Source: Rhodoferax_B sp049316285
GTDB lineage: Bacteria; Pseudomonadota; Gammaproteobacteria; Burkholderiales; Burkholderiaceae_C
Reading direction: 5' to 3'
Assembly: GCF_049316285.1 (NCBI RefSeq)
Contig: NZ_JBMOXA010000022.1
Span: forward strand, 1 to 64,000
Length of the DNA stretch: 64,000 nt
Within the stretch, counting starts at the first letter, position 1; every line of letters begins with the position of its first letter. A model generated the notes under the pieces. It saw only the letters and a program-made list of their open reading frames with translations. It did not search any database and was not told where the DNA came from. Of this stretch, positions 8,218 to 16,919 are shown piece after piece. Position numbers and translations under genes: made by a program.

Positions 8218-8643
8218 CGGGTGCTTTCATTGAGTAAGAACGAAACTACAGCGTAGTGAGCACAGATTTGCTTTCGTCTGGCCCGGCTGCCTTAACCGAA
8301 TCAGACCGAAGGGCTGGTCACAACGATTCAAGACCAATCGATGCCCGCCAATCAGCATAGCGCCGATCCGACTCGTCGAATAGCGGTTGTTGCGCTAAGG
8401 CCTCAGGTTCGTCAAGCGGGGTGACCAGCGAGGCATCTTCCGGTGCGGCTCACCACCCACTTAGTCAACTCTGAAAATCCTTCACAAGCCGAATGAAGGC
8501 CATTGAAGATTTTTCCGCCTCCATCTGTTGCTGCTGGCTTTGGACCGGCTATGGCAGGCAAATTGCGGCGTTGGCGGCACATCTGTTCGGTGGACGGTAG
8601 CTGCCGGAAAAAAGCGGCCTGGTTGGCGTTTCAGCAGCATGGC
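8218..8643. other. Intergenic gap with a possible coding remnant
   Basis: About 425 bases separate the secreted protein gene from the FixJ-like regulator. On the minus strand, 8449 down to 8318 reads as an open frame without a start codon, of normal high-GC codon usage, containing TPLDEPEALAQQPLF and ending DWRASIGLESL. It may be the tail of a lost gene. The rest shows nothing I can identify. Confidence 0.3.
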
Positions 8644-9288
8644 TTAGTTAAGTTCAGTGAAGCGAGATGAGGAGGGTGGCGTGACACACCGCAGCACCTC
8701 GACCAACTGGGCGACATTGTGGGAGGCCAGTTTCTGCATGGCGTGAGCCCTATAGATCTTCACCATTCTTTCCGAGACGTCCAGATCACCCGCGATCTGT
8801 TTGTTCAGCCGTCCAGCCACAACCCCCTCTACGACAATCCTTTCTCTGTCCGAGAGTAGGCTGAAGCGTCGCGCTATTTCGTCCCTGTGGACGCGCTCGC
8901 GATCACCTTGGCTATCGACAAAAAAAGCTTCGTTTACGGCAGAAAACAAATCATTTGCCGCAATCGGCTTGGTCAAGAAATTGATGGCTCCGGACCTTAA
9001 GGCTTGCACGCAGTGGGAAACGTTGCCAACTCCGCTGATAAAGACCACGGGCAATGAGCAACCCCGGGACAATAAGCCTCTTTGTAAATCCAGGCCGCCG
9101 ACATCGGGCATGCTGAGATCCAGCAAAAGACATCCTCGAGCAGAGCTCAAGTCCATCATCAGAAACTCGCCGGCACTTGAGTATGTGTTCACTTCATATT
9201 CTTTGGCTCTGAGTAAATTCGCCAGACTTTCTCGCACGAGAACATCATCATCAATGATGTGCACACGCTGTACGACGTCGCCATTCAT
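8644..9288 (-). CDS. FixJ/TtrR-type two-component response regulator
   Basis: A 214-residue regulator with an N-terminal receiver domain (VHIIDDD, phosphoacceptor Asp57 in LLLDLSMPD, switch residues in VVFISG, Lys in FLTKP). A C-terminal LuxR-type helix-turn-helix follows at about residues 145-205 (LSDRERIVVEGVVAGRLNKQIA, then SERMVKIYRAHAMQKL). Its start overlaps the kinase stop as ATGA, so it is the cognate partner of the kinase upstream in the transcript. Target genes are unknown. FixJ-like regulators often answer oxygen, nitrate or dicarboxylate signals. Confidence 0.88.
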   Translation of the reverse strand: MNGDVVQRVHIIDDDVLVRESLANLLRAKEYEVNTYSSAGEFLMMDLSSARGCLLLDLSMPDVGGLDLQRGLLSRGCSLPVVFISGVGNVSHCVQALRSGAINFLTKPIAANDLFSAVNEAFFVDSQGDRERVHRDEIARRFSLLSDRERIVVEGVVAGRLNKQIAGDLDVSERMVKIYRAHAMQKLASHNVAQLVEVLRCVTPPSSSRFTELN

Positions 9289-10148
9289 ATGAGATCTCCT
9301 TTGTCGGGATCTTGATTTGTGTATGAAGTCATCAAGGTGAAGCGAACCACCGCACCTCCTTTTGCCGCATTGCCGATGTGAATGCTGCCGCCGTGCTGCG
9401 ACACGATGGATTTCGCAATCGCGAGTCCCAAGCCCATGCCATCCTCTTTGGTCGAGAAAAAGGATTCAAACGAGTGCCTCAGGCCTTCTTCACTAAAACC
9501 TGGGCCGTTGTCGTCTATCCTCACTTCGACAAAGCTGTGATCCAGTCTTCGGGTCGTGATCAAAATGCGCCGATTTGAAATCTCAGCGCTATTGACGGCG
9601 TCAATCGAGTTCAGCAGTAGATTGAGGAGTACTTGTTCTATCTGTGTCTGATTTGCCAGAACTTTTGGCAGGTCAGTGGCTAGCCGAGTCGTACAAGTGG
9701 ACCTTGAGCGTTCAAGATTGTCGACGCTCCACCCCACGACTTTGCCTATGACTGCGTTGATATCCAGCAAGGCTTTTTCCGTTGCCTGGTTTCTCACCAG
9801 CGAGCGAACTTTGTGAACCACATCGCTGGCGCGGATATCCGCATCTCTGATGTTCGAGATGATCCTCATGGCTCCACGGACATCTGGAGGGTTCTTCATC
9901 AACAGCATTTCAGCGGCATCCACGTTGCTGAGAATTGCGCTCAGCGGTTGACTGACTTCATGCGCAATGCTGGCGGTCATTTCTCCCAGAGCAGTCAGCT
10001 TTGAAGCGCGGTCTAGCGCTATGCGCTGCTGGCGTGTCGCTTTCTCCGCACGGAGTGCTCGTCGACGCTCCAGCAGCAGTCCTATCATCAAAGCAGTCTG
10101 AATTCCAACAACAATAGCCTTATTGAAACCTGGCATGGCTCCCCTCAT
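9285..10148 (-). CDS. Sensor histidine kinase lacking a recognisable sensor domain
   Basis: A 287-residue FixL-like kinase. Only one hydrophobic segment (about residues 8-26) precedes a short linker. The dimerisation domain has the phosphoacceptor His63 (IAHEVSQPLSAI), and the catalytic domain has an N box (NLLLNSIDAV), G1 box (DDNGPGF) and G2 box (GMGLGLAIAK). The N terminus resembles the end of the membrane region of longer kinases of this type, which normally carry a PAS, ABC-binding or multi-span sensor. An in-frame TAA four codons upstream of the ATG rules out simple extension. It is coupled to the FixJ-like regulator by an ATGA overlap. Confidence 0.85.
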   Translation of the reverse strand: MRGAMPGFNKAIVVGIQTALMIGLLLERRRALRAEKATRQQRIALDRASKLTALGEMTASIAHEVSQPLSAILSNVDAAEMLLMKNPPDVRGAMRIISNIRDADIRASDVVHKVRSLVRNQATEKALLDINAVIGKVVGWSVDNLERSRSTCTTRLATDLPKVLANQTQIEQVLLNLLLNSIDAVNSAEISNRRILITTRRLDHSFVEVRIDDNGPGFSEEGLRHSFESFFSTKEDGMGLGLAIAKSIVSQHGGSIHIGNAAKGGAVVRFTLMTSYTNQDPDKGDLI

Positions 10149-10737
10149 GGATACGCTGCATTAACGGAAGTGCAAAACCTGTAGCCTCACGCGCTACCGT
10201 TTTCATACATTCAATTTCGCCCGACTCACTCGCGCTTTAGCCATGCATGCCCCTTGACAGTTGGGGCCCATGAGGATGAACGTACTTCTACAAATACTCA
10301 GCCGCAATACAAAACACGTTCAATCCAAAAAACTAAAGCTTGCCTTTTGGGGCAGCGATTCCATGGCGATAGAAAAAATCGAAAAAATACGTATGAACAA
10401 ATACTATTGATCGCAATCTACCTGGCTTTAGGACTTATAGATTCTTCGCCGAGACACGGATGCTCTACTGGAGCATGGCGGTTGTTCTAAAGCTAAGCTA
10501 GCTTATCGATTAATGTTAAGTTGGGCAATATTCGGCTGTATTTGTTTTTTGATCACTCCGTGCGCGCTTTGATTTTCATCAAGCCCAGGGCGATTACATC
10601 GCCCATGGCTAATACCAGGCGTACCACGTTGAGAACTTGAAGTAGCCGTCATCCAACATTCGGCGCAGTCATCAGAATGCTTTGGATGCAGCACAAACAT
10701 CCCAAGTCATGTGCCTGACATTCGGGAGCGGTTCAAT
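10149..10737. other. Long AT-rich intergenic region with FNR box and palindromes
   Basis: This 589-base gap lies between the 3' end of ccmI and the start of the kinase gene. It is visibly more AT rich than its neighbours. It contains a perfect FNR-type box (10569-10582), a hairpin GGGCGAT-TAC-ATCGCCC (10588-10604) and the palindrome TAAGCTAGCTTA (10494-10505). No open frame in it has a convincing ribosome binding site or family resemblance. Confidence 0.6.
10569..10582. promoter_or_regulatory. Perfect FNR-type box TTGAT-N4-ATCAA
   Basis: The sequence TTGATTTTCATCAA is an exact match to the FNR/Anr dyad consensus. It lies about 420 bases upstream of the kinase start and about 155 bases beyond the ccmI stop, followed six bases later by a perfect hairpin. 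The -10 candidates on either side are not ideally spaced, so the transcript it controls is uncertain. Confidence 0.55.
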
Positions 10738-11940
10738 TTACTTTTCTTGTTCGTTGGCGAGCAAAGCAATATTGTCTTGTCCGAGCACAACATTCTGTAC
10801 CGTGCCGTATAGATCGCCAGATTGCAGCGCCGCTTGACCGGATGCGGACACACGTACTTCGACGGTCACTGAGTCAAAACGCGACAACGGTCGGTCGGAC
10901 GTCATGGCGAGGCTGTCGTCGAGAACAAAGCGCGCCGGCAAGTCCTTGGCCGTCAGGCGCAGCACCGCCACCGGCATGCGCCCGCCTGAAGTTGCGCGCG
11001 CCAGCACAAACACGGTGGCCTGTGGTCCGACGCGGTTGCGCAGTTCCGGCGCGATCGCCACCGTGCCGCTGATGTGTGACGCGGCCATCGGAGGACTCGG
11101 CGTGGCCGGAGCGTCCAGTTGCGCCAAATTGGCCTCGATGTCACGCCGCCCCTCCGAGTCCGGCGGCAGCAGGTTGCGCACCGTCTCCCAACGCGAGCGC
11201 GCCTGGGCCGTATCGCCGCGCTGGTAGGCCAGCATGCCTGCCAGCGCGAGTGCCTTGGGGTGCTGAGGATCCAGCGCCAAGGCCGCATCAATCGCCTCTT
11301 GCGCCGGGCCACCAAGGTCGCCCTGGCGGGCCGAGCCGAGCGCATCGGCGTAGTCGGCCAGCAATTGTGCCTGGTCTGGCGCCAATGCAATCGCCTTGCG
11401 GTAGGCCAGTACCGCATCGTCATAACGCTGCATGACTTCGTAGGAACGTGCCAGCACCATCCAGCCTTCGAGGTCGGCGGGCTGGGCCTGCAATCGCGTT
11501 GCCAGGCGTGCCACGATCACGTCCATGTCGTCGCGCGTTTGTTCGTGCGAGCCCGGCGGGGCTGCGGCCAGCACGGCTGCGGCGCGTGGATCGCCCACCT
11601 GCTGGTAGAGCAAAAGTGCCGCCGTCGGCAATGCTAGGCTTAAACCAAGCGCCACACCCCAGCACATCCACGGCTTGACGGAGTGCGTCGCAGCCGCAGG
11701 CTGCGACGTTTCTTCCAGCAAGTCACGCTGCAGCTCTTCTATGGCCTGGGCCCGGTCTGGGGCATTTAGTGCCTGTGCATCCTGGTCGCGCTCGAGCTGG
11801 GCCAGTTGATCGGCGTAGAGGCGACGCGCTAACGCCTGCTGGCTCATGCCCGGCGCGCTGTGGCGGGTGAACAGCGGCGGCAGAATCAGTGCCAACGCCA
11901 GGGCGATGAGGGCGACCACCGTCAACCACAGGGCCGTCAT
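10738..11940 (-). CDS. ccmI: Cytochrome c biogenesis protein CcmI (TPR)
   Basis: A 400-residue protein and the last gene of the ccm set. Two membrane segments (MTALWLTVVALIALALALILP and MCWGVALGLSLALPTAALLLY) flank a cytoplasmic loop with the family motif LARRLYADQLAQLERD. A periplasmic TPR region (WMVLARSYEVMQRYDDAVLAYRKA..) and a C-terminal beta domain (ISGTVAIAPELRNRV) follow. CcmI presents apocytochrome c to CcmF/CcmH for heme ligation. The same frame stays open far upstream over ccmH, but the true start is the ATG overlapping the ccmH stop. The protein is the full bipartite form, not a truncated one. Confidence 0.93.
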   Translation of the reverse strand: MTALWLTVVALIALALALILPPLFTRHSAPGMSQQALARRLYADQLAQLERDQDAQALNAPDRAQAIEELQRDLLEETSQPAAATHSVKPWMCWGVALGLSLALPTAALLLYQQVGDPRAAAVLAAAPPGSHEQTRDDMDVIVARLATRLQAQPADLEGWMVLARSYEVMQRYDDAVLAYRKAIALAPDQAQLLADYADALGSARQGDLGGPAQEAIDAALALDPQHPKALALAGMLAYQRGDTAQARSRWETVRNLLPPDSEGRRDIEANLAQLDAPATPSPPMAASHISGTVAIAPELRNRVGPQATVFVLARATSGGRMPVAVLRLTAKDLPARFVLDDSLAMTSDRPLSRFDSVTVEVRVSASGQAALQSGDLYGTVQNVVLGQDNIALLANEQEK

Positions 11941-12386
11941 GTCTGCTCGCCCTCCAGCAAGGCCTGGGCGCGTGAGCGCTCCGCTGGTGTCAAAGGCGGC
12001 AGCGGTGCTTGCTGGCGGCGGCGTACAAGGCGCGCCAACAGGACCAGGCCTAGCCCCAGAAGTACAAACGGACCCAGCCATAACAGCCAGGTGGAGGGTT
12101 TGAAGGGTGGGTCGTAGCGAACAAAGGAACCATAACGTTCCTCGAAGTAGTCGCGGATCTGGGCCTCGGTGCGCCCATTGGCCAACTGCTCGAGAATCTG
12201 CCGCCGCATGTCCAGCGCCAGGGGGGCATTCGATTCTGCGAGGGTCTGGTTCTGGCACACCATACAACGCAGGCTGGCGGCCAGAGCGGCCTCGCGTTCC
12301 GCGAGGTCGGGTGAGGTGGCGGGGGCGGCTTGGACCAGCCGCAAGGCGGCGAACAAGGCCAACCCGATCAGACCGCAGCGCATCAT
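11937..12386 (-). CDS. ccmH: Cytochrome c biogenesis thiol oxidoreductase CcmH
   Basis: A 149-residue protein with a signal peptide, the redox motif RCMVCQNQ (Cys41 and Cys44), the family stretch LALDMRRQILEQLANG plus DYFEERYG, and one C-terminal membrane anchor (LLWLGPFVLLGLGLVLLARL). It reduces the CXXCH cysteines of apocytochrome c before heme attachment. It starts inside the end of ccmG (ATGA overlap) and ends inside the start of ccmI. This is the short CcmH form, with the TPR domain encoded separately by ccmI. Confidence 0.95.
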   Translation of the reverse strand: MMRCGLIGLALFAALRLVQAAPATSPDLAEREAALAASLRCMVCQNQTLAESNAPLALDMRRQILEQLANGRTEAQIRDYFEERYGSFVRYDPPFKPSTWLLWLGPFVLLGLGLVLLARLVRRRQQAPLPPLTPAERSRAQALLEGEQT

Positions 12387-12901
12387 TGCAGACTCCGCAC
12401 AAACGGAAGCAGTTCGTTTTTCCAGATGTCCTGCGTCACCGGTCCTGGATGGCGCAAGCGGATCATGCCCTCGCGGTCGATCACAAAAGTCTCCGGCACG
12501 CCATAAACACCGTAGTCGATGCCGATGCGGCCATCATGGTCCACCGCTGTGGCCCGGTAGGGATTGCCAAGGCGACGCAGCATGCTGCGCGCGGCCTCGG
12601 TCTTGTCCTTGTAGTTCAAGCCATAAAGCATGACACCATCGCGGCGAGCGGCCTCATGCAGCACCGGCAGCTCTTCCTGGCAAGGTGCACACCAAGAAGC
12701 CCAGACATTGAGCAACCAGACTTGGCCGCGCAAGCTACTGGTCTGCAGGCGACGCTGGGGGTCTTCCAGCAGCGGCAGGTCTATGGCCGGGGCGGGTTTG
12801 CCCACCAGCGCCGAAGGCAGGCGGCGGGGATCGCGGCTCAAGCCCGCCGCCAGCAGGATTGCCAGCACCAGAAAAATCGCCAGCGGCAGCTTGAAGCGCA
12901 T
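12383..12901 (-). CDS. ccmG: Thiol:disulfide interchange protein CcmG/DsbE
   Basis: A 172-residue membrane-anchored thioredoxin-like protein. It has an N-terminal anchor (residues 5-20), the WASWCAPCQEE active site with Cys71 and Cys74, and the cis-proline region YGVPETFVIDREG. It keeps CcmH and apocytochrome cysteines reduced in the periplasm. The frame is open 41 codons further upstream, but those residues are out-of-frame sense of the ccmF end; the ATG overlapping the ccmF stop is the start. It is the usual length for the family. Confidence 0.95.
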   Translation of the reverse strand: MRFKLPLAIFLVLAILLAAGLSRDPRRLPSALVGKPAPAIDLPLLEDPQRRLQTSSLRGQVWLLNVWASWCAPCQEELPVLHEAARRDGVMLYGLNYKDKTEAARSMLRRLGNPYRATAVDHDGRIGIDYGVYGVPETFVIDREGMIRLRHPGPVTQDIWKNELLPFVRSLQ

Positions 12902-14901
12902 CAGACGGTCTCCCGTGGCAGCGGTTGCAAAGGAAGCGGCTCGGGTGCCCTGCGCGGGGTGCGGACCAAGCGGTAGCGGCGATCGGTGGCGGCCAGCAAT
13001 CCGCCTAGCGCCATCATCAGGCAACCGGCCCAGATCCAGGCCATATAAGGTTTCACATGCAGGCGCATGGTCCAGGCGGCAGTGCCTGCCGGTTCACCCA
13101 GCGCAACAAACAGGTCGCGTGTAGCGCTCACGTCGATTGCGGCCTGGGTCAGCGGCATTTGCTGCGCCCGGTAGTTTCGTTTTTCCGGATAAAGCGCCGC
13201 AACTTCGCGTCCGCCCTGGCTCACCACAACATGGGCCTGCAGCGCATCGTAGTTCGGGCCGCGCACCGGCCCTATGCTGGCGAAACGAAAGTCGTAGCCG
13301 GCCAGGGATACGCTCTCGCCGATGCGCACACTCAACTCGCGTTTGCTTTCAAAGCCATTGGCCAAGGTGGCGCCGAAGATGAAGATGCCAATGCCGGCAT
13401 GGGCCAGCAACATGCCCCACCAGCCTCTGGGCTGACGACGTGCGCGTGTGCGCCAGTCGCCATCACCCTCATGCAGGCGCTGCCAGGCATGCACGCCCGC
13501 ACTGCCCAGCGCCCAGCCGGCCAGAAGCAAGGCGAAGGTAGAGACCGGCGACCAGGCGCGCTGTTCAGCCGGCAGGGCAAACGGCCACAACAGTGCAGCC
13601 GCGCCGGCCACGGCAAGTGCCCAGCGCAGGCGTCGCGCGAGTTCGGGCATCTGGGCGTTCTTCCAACGTGCCACCGGGCCCACACCCATCAAAAAGATGG
13701 CCGGCGCCATCAGTGGCACAAACACCGCTTCGAAGTAAGGCGGGCCGACCGAAATCTTCTCGCCGCGCAGCACGTCCAGCGCCAGCGGGTAGAGTGTGCC
13801 CAGCAGCACGGCCATGGTGGCTGCCGTCAGCACCACGTTGTTGGCCAGGAGCAGCGACTCGCGTGACAGCAGCCCGAAGCTGCCCCCCATGCCTATGCGC
13901 GGTGCACGCATGCCAAACAGCAATAACGAGCCACCCACCACCGCCACCATGAAGGCCAGGATGTACAGCCCACGGCCCGGATCAACGGCAAACGCGTGCA
14001 CCGAGGTCAGCACTCCCGAACGGACCAGAAAGGTGCCCAACAGGCTCAGCGAGAAAGCCAGAATCGCCAGCAGCACTGACCAACTGCGAAAGGCGCCGCG
14101 CTTCTCGGTCACGGCCAAGGAATGCAGCAGCGCGGTACCCGCCAGCCAGGGCATGAAGGAAGCGTTTTCTACCGGGTCCCAGAACCACCAGCCGCCCCAG
14201 CCGAGCACGTAGTAAGCCCAGGCGCTGCCGAGCAGAATGCCCAGGGTGAGAAACATCCAGGCTGCCGCCGTCCAGGGGCGCGACCAGCGCGCCCAGGCGG
14301 CATTTAATTCGCCCGACAGCAGCGCCGCGATGGCAAAGGCAAACGCTACCGAAAAGCCCACATAACCCATGTAGAGCATGGGGGGATGAATCACCATGCC
14401 CGGATCTTGCAACAGCGGATTCAAGTCGCGTCCTTCCAGCGCCGGTGGCATCAGGCGCTGGAACGGATTGGACAAGAACAAGATGAAGAGCAGAAAGCCC
14501 ACACTGAGCCAAGCCATGACCGCCAGCACACGCGCCACGAAAGGCAGCGGTAGCTGGCGGCTGAAGCAGGCCACGGCCAGCGTCCAGCCCGACAGCATGC
14601 AAAGCCACAACAGCACCGAGCCCTCATGCCCGCCCCACACGGCGGAAAAGCGGTAGGCGGTGGGCAACTCGGTGTGCGAATTGGAGGCGACATAAAGCAC
14701 GGAGAAGTCATTCTGCAAGAACGACGTCGCCAAGCAGGCAAAGGCCAGCATGGCCATGGCGAACTGGCCCATGGCGGCCGGACGCGCCACAGCCATCCAG
14801 CCGCTAACCCCCCAGTGTGCACCGGCTAGCGGCAGGCTGCCCTGGACCAGTGCCAACAGCAGCGCCAGCACCAGGGCGAAGACACCAAGTTCAGGAATCA
14901 T
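12901..14901 (-). CDS. ccmF: Heme lyase subunit CcmF
   Basis: A 666-residue polytopic protein with about 14-15 membrane segments. The WWD heme-handling motif is at residues 235-246 (WGGWWFWDPVEN). Conserved histidines occur in HTELPTAYRFSAVWGGHEGS and IHPPMLYMGYVG, and a large periplasmic domain precedes the last helix. CcmF accepts heme from holo-CcmE and forms the heme lyase with CcmH and CcmI. Start and stop overlap ccmE and ccmG by four bases or fewer. Length and motifs are typical. Confidence 0.96.
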   Translation of the reverse strand: MIPELGVFALVLALLLALVQGSLPLAGAHWGVSGWMAVARPAAMGQFAMAMLAFACLATSFLQNDFSVLYVASNSHTELPTAYRFSAVWGGHEGSVLLWLCMLSGWTLAVACFSRQLPLPFVARVLAVMAWLSVGFLLFILFLSNPFQRLMPPALEGRDLNPLLQDPGMVIHPPMLYMGYVGFSVAFAFAIAALLSGELNAAWARWSRPWTAAAWMFLTLGILLGSAWAYYVLGWGGWWFWDPVENASFMPWLAGTALLHSLAVTEKRGAFRSWSVLLAILAFSLSLLGTFLVRSGVLTSVHAFAVDPGRGLYILAFMVAVVGGSLLLFGMRAPRIGMGGSFGLLSRESLLLANNVVLTAATMAVLLGTLYPLALDVLRGEKISVGPPYFEAVFVPLMAPAIFLMGVGPVARWKNAQMPELARRLRWALAVAGAAALLWPFALPAEQRAWSPVSTFALLLAGWALGSAGVHAWQRLHEGDGDWRTRARRQPRGWWGMLLAHAGIGIFIFGATLANGFESKRELSVRIGESVSLAGYDFRFASIGPVRGPNYDALQAHVVVSQGGREVAALYPEKRNYRAQQMPLTQAAIDVSATRDLFVALGEPAGTAAWTMRLHVKPYMAWIWAGCLMMALGGLLAATDRRYRLVRTPRRAPEPLPLQPLPRETV

Positions 14902-15344
14902 GGTGCATCTCCCGCTGCCATGGGCCGCGCCTGTTCGAGCGCCGCTGCGGCCTCGGGCGGCATGTAGTTTTCGTCATGTTTGGCCAGCACCGTGTTGGCC
15001 ATGAAGCTGCCATCCTCCTGCAGATGGCCGGCCACCACTACACCCTTGCCTTCACGAAACAGGTCGGGCAGCAGGCCCCGGTAGTGCACCGATACCCGTT
15101 GTGCCCGGTCGGTCACCACAAAGCGCAATGCCAAGCCGTCCGCGGCCTTTTGCACGGATCCTTCCTCCACCAGTCCGCCAAGCCGGAAGGCGCCACTGCG
15201 TGGTGCGGCATGGGTCGCGACCTGGCTAGGCGTGAAGAAAAACACCAGGTTGGACTGCAGCGCATTGAGCACCAGCCAGGTTGCCATGCTCAGCACCAGC
15301 AAACCGGCAACAACGAAAGCCAGGCGGCGGTTCCTAGGCTTCAT
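14898..15344 (-). CDS. ccmE: Periplasmic heme chaperone CcmE
   Basis: A 148-residue protein with an N-terminal membrane anchor (residues 8-28), an OB-fold body and the covalent heme-binding site HDENYMPPE, with His123 and Tyr127. It takes heme from the CcmABCD complex and delivers it to CcmF. It lies between ccmD and ccmF with short overlaps. The C-terminal tail is slightly extended and Ala rich. Confidence 0.95.
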   Translation of the reverse strand: MKPRNRRLAFVVAGLLVLSMATWLVLNALQSNLVFFFTPSQVATHAAPRSGAFRLGGLVEEGSVQKAADGLALRFVVTDRAQRVSVHYRGLLPDLFREGKGVVVAGHLQEDGSFMANTVLAKHDENYMPPEAAAALEQARPMAAGDAP

Positions 15345-15474
15345 GCTCTGCCTCCTCGGCGCGCGTTTGCCCTCTGCTGCGTCGCGCCAGTTGCCAGACC
15401 TCGAATGCCAACAACAGCGCCGGCACGGCGTAGGCCGCGAGAATGAAGAAGAAATGGCTATCGGCCTTGCTCAT
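15334..15474 (-). CDS. ccmD: Heme exporter protein CcmD
   Basis: A 46-residue single-span protein (MSKADSHFFFILAAYAVP...). The hydrophobic helix at about residues 7-28 is followed by a basic stretch (LARRSRG) and an acidic tail, the standard CcmD pattern. It releases holo-CcmE from the CcmABC complex. The start overlaps the ccmC stop, the end overlaps the ccmE start by 11 bases, and it occupies the usual place between ccmC and ccmE. Confidence 0.9.
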   Translation of the reverse strand: MSKADSHFFFILAAYAVPALLLAFEVWQLARRSRGQTRAEEAEHEA

Positions 15475-16256
15475 ACACGCCTCGCCAATGTATCGCGCTC
15501 CGTGATCAGGCAGCGTACCCGCGCCAGGGCGACCGCTATCGAATAGGCCCAGCACGCAAACACCATCAGCAGCATGCCAAGCACCATGGTGCGCGCCATC
15601 GTCGGCGCTGCAGTGAAGCTGATCGAGGCGCCCTGGTGCAGCGTGCTCCACCATTGCACCGAGAAATAGATGATGGGAATATTGACCACCCCGGCCAACA
15701 GCAGGATTGCACCGGCCCGGTCGGCACGCCGCGGATCGTCTATGGCCGAGACCAGGCCGAGGTAGCCCAGGTATAGGAAGAGCAGAATCAATTCGGACGT
15801 GAGGCGAGCGTCCCAGACCCACCAGGTACCCCAGGTCGGTTTGCCCCAGGTCATGCCGGTCCACAGCGCAATCACGGTGAAGAGCGCGCCCGTTGGTGCC
15901 AGGGCGCGCGCCAACAGCGGTGACAGGCGGGTATTAAAGACCAGGCCCAGGGCCGCATGCAAGGCCGCGATCAGGTAGATGAACATCGACATCCATGCGG
16001 CCGGTACATGAATGAAGATGATGCGATAGACCTCGCCTTGCTGGTGGTCGGTTGGTGCCTCGACGAAGCCGACGTACAGCCCGGCAACTGCCAGCAGCGC
16101 CGCCAGCGCCGCAAACCAGGGCAGTGCGCGCCCGGCCCACTGATGAAAGACTGGCGGCGAAGCCAGGCGTCGCCAGCGATTGCGCAGGCTGCCAACCGTC
16201 TCGTGTGGCAGCGTGGTGTTGAGAGGGCGCAGGCCATCCATCGTGCGGCCTTTCAT
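15471..16256 (-). CDS. ccmC: Heme transporter/handling protein CcmC
   Basis: A 261-residue protein with six membrane segments. The WWD motif is at residues 142-149 (WGTWWVWD), and conserved histidines are at residue 83 (FIHVPAAW) and in STLHQGASI. CcmC loads heme onto CcmE. I chose the ATG at 16256, which overlaps the ccmB stop (ATGA); an internal ATG five codons later is possible. The N-terminal extension before the first helix is about 45 residues, a little long for the family. Confidence 0.95.
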   Translation of the reverse strand: MKGRTMDGLRPLNTTLPHETVGSLRNRWRRLASPPVFHQWAGRALPWFAALAALLAVAGLYVGFVEAPTDHQQGEVYRIIFIHVPAAWMSMFIYLIAALHAALGLVFNTRLSPLLARALAPTGALFTVIALWTGMTWGKPTWGTWWVWDARLTSELILLFLYLGYLGLVSAIDDPRRADRAGAILLLAGVVNIPIIYFSVQWWSTLHQGASISFTAAPTMARTMVLGMLLMVFACWAYSIAVALARVRCLITERDTLARRV

Positions 16257-16918
16257 TCCAGTGCGAGCCGCAGCGCGGCCGCAGCCGCCCACGGGCAGAA
16301 CAAGGCCGCCAGCAGCAGCCAGGCCGCCAGAATCGACAGGTGTGGACTTGCCGGCATGCCTTGCTGGCTGGCACTGACTGCGCCACTGCCAAACACCAAC
16401 ACCGGCACACACAAAGGCAACATGACCAGCGCCAACAAGGCATTGCCGCGCAGACCCAGGGTCAGCGCAGCCCCCAGTGCGCCCAGCAGTGACAAGGTTG
16501 GTGTACCCAGCAGCAACGAACACAACAAAATGCCTATGGACGATGCCGACAGTTCGAACTGCAGACCCAGCAGGGGCGCCACCAGCAGCAGTGGCAAACA
16601 GGTCACCAGCCAGTGCGCTGTAATTTTGGCCCAGACCAGCCCGAGCAAGGAGCGCGGGGACAACAACAACTGCTCCAGCACGCCATCTTCCAGTTCGGGC
16701 TGAAAAAGCCTATGCAGTGAAATCAGTAGCGCCAGCAGCGCCGCCACCCAGACCACCCCCGGGCCAATGGCGCGCAGCAGCGCCGGATCGGGCTCGATGG
16801 CCAGTGCGAACAGGGTTCCCACCACGACAAAAAAGAGCAGCGCGCCGAGCGCGTCCATAGGTCGCCGCGCCGCAGTGCGCAGTTCACGGCCAATGATGGG
16901 AAGCACGGCGAGTGGCAT
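16253..16918 (-). CDS. ccmB: Heme exporter permease CcmB
   Basis: A 221-residue six-span ABC permease subunit with the family opening IIGRELRTAARRPMDALGALLFFVVVGTLF and the cytoplasmic motif LFQPELEDGVLEQLLLSPRSLLGLVWAK. It pairs with CcmA to power release of heme-loaded CcmE. The start is the ATG one base after the ccmA stop; the longer upstream open frame is ccmA sense in another frame. Confidence 0.95.
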   Translation of the reverse strand: MPLAVLPIIGRELRTAARRPMDALGALLFFVVVGTLFALAIEPDPALLRAIGPGVVWVAALLALLISLHRLFQPELEDGVLEQLLLSPRSLLGLVWAKITAHWLVTCLPLLLVAPLLGLQFELSASSIGILLCSLLLGTPTLSLLGALGAALTLGLRGNALLALVMLPLCVPVLVFGSGAVSASQQGMPASPHLSILAAWLLLAALFCPWAAAAALRLALE

Positions 16919-16919
16919 C

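Noticed and set aside
10254..10490. 78-codon plus-strand frame in the 10.2-10.5 kb gap
   Set aside because: Low-complexity composition, no clear ribosome binding site and no family resemblance; it lies in AT-rich DNA.
11941..12402. Upstream extension of the ccmI frame
   Set aside because: The added 154 residues are the ccmH region read in another frame. The CcmI family start (MTALWLTV) lies at 11940.
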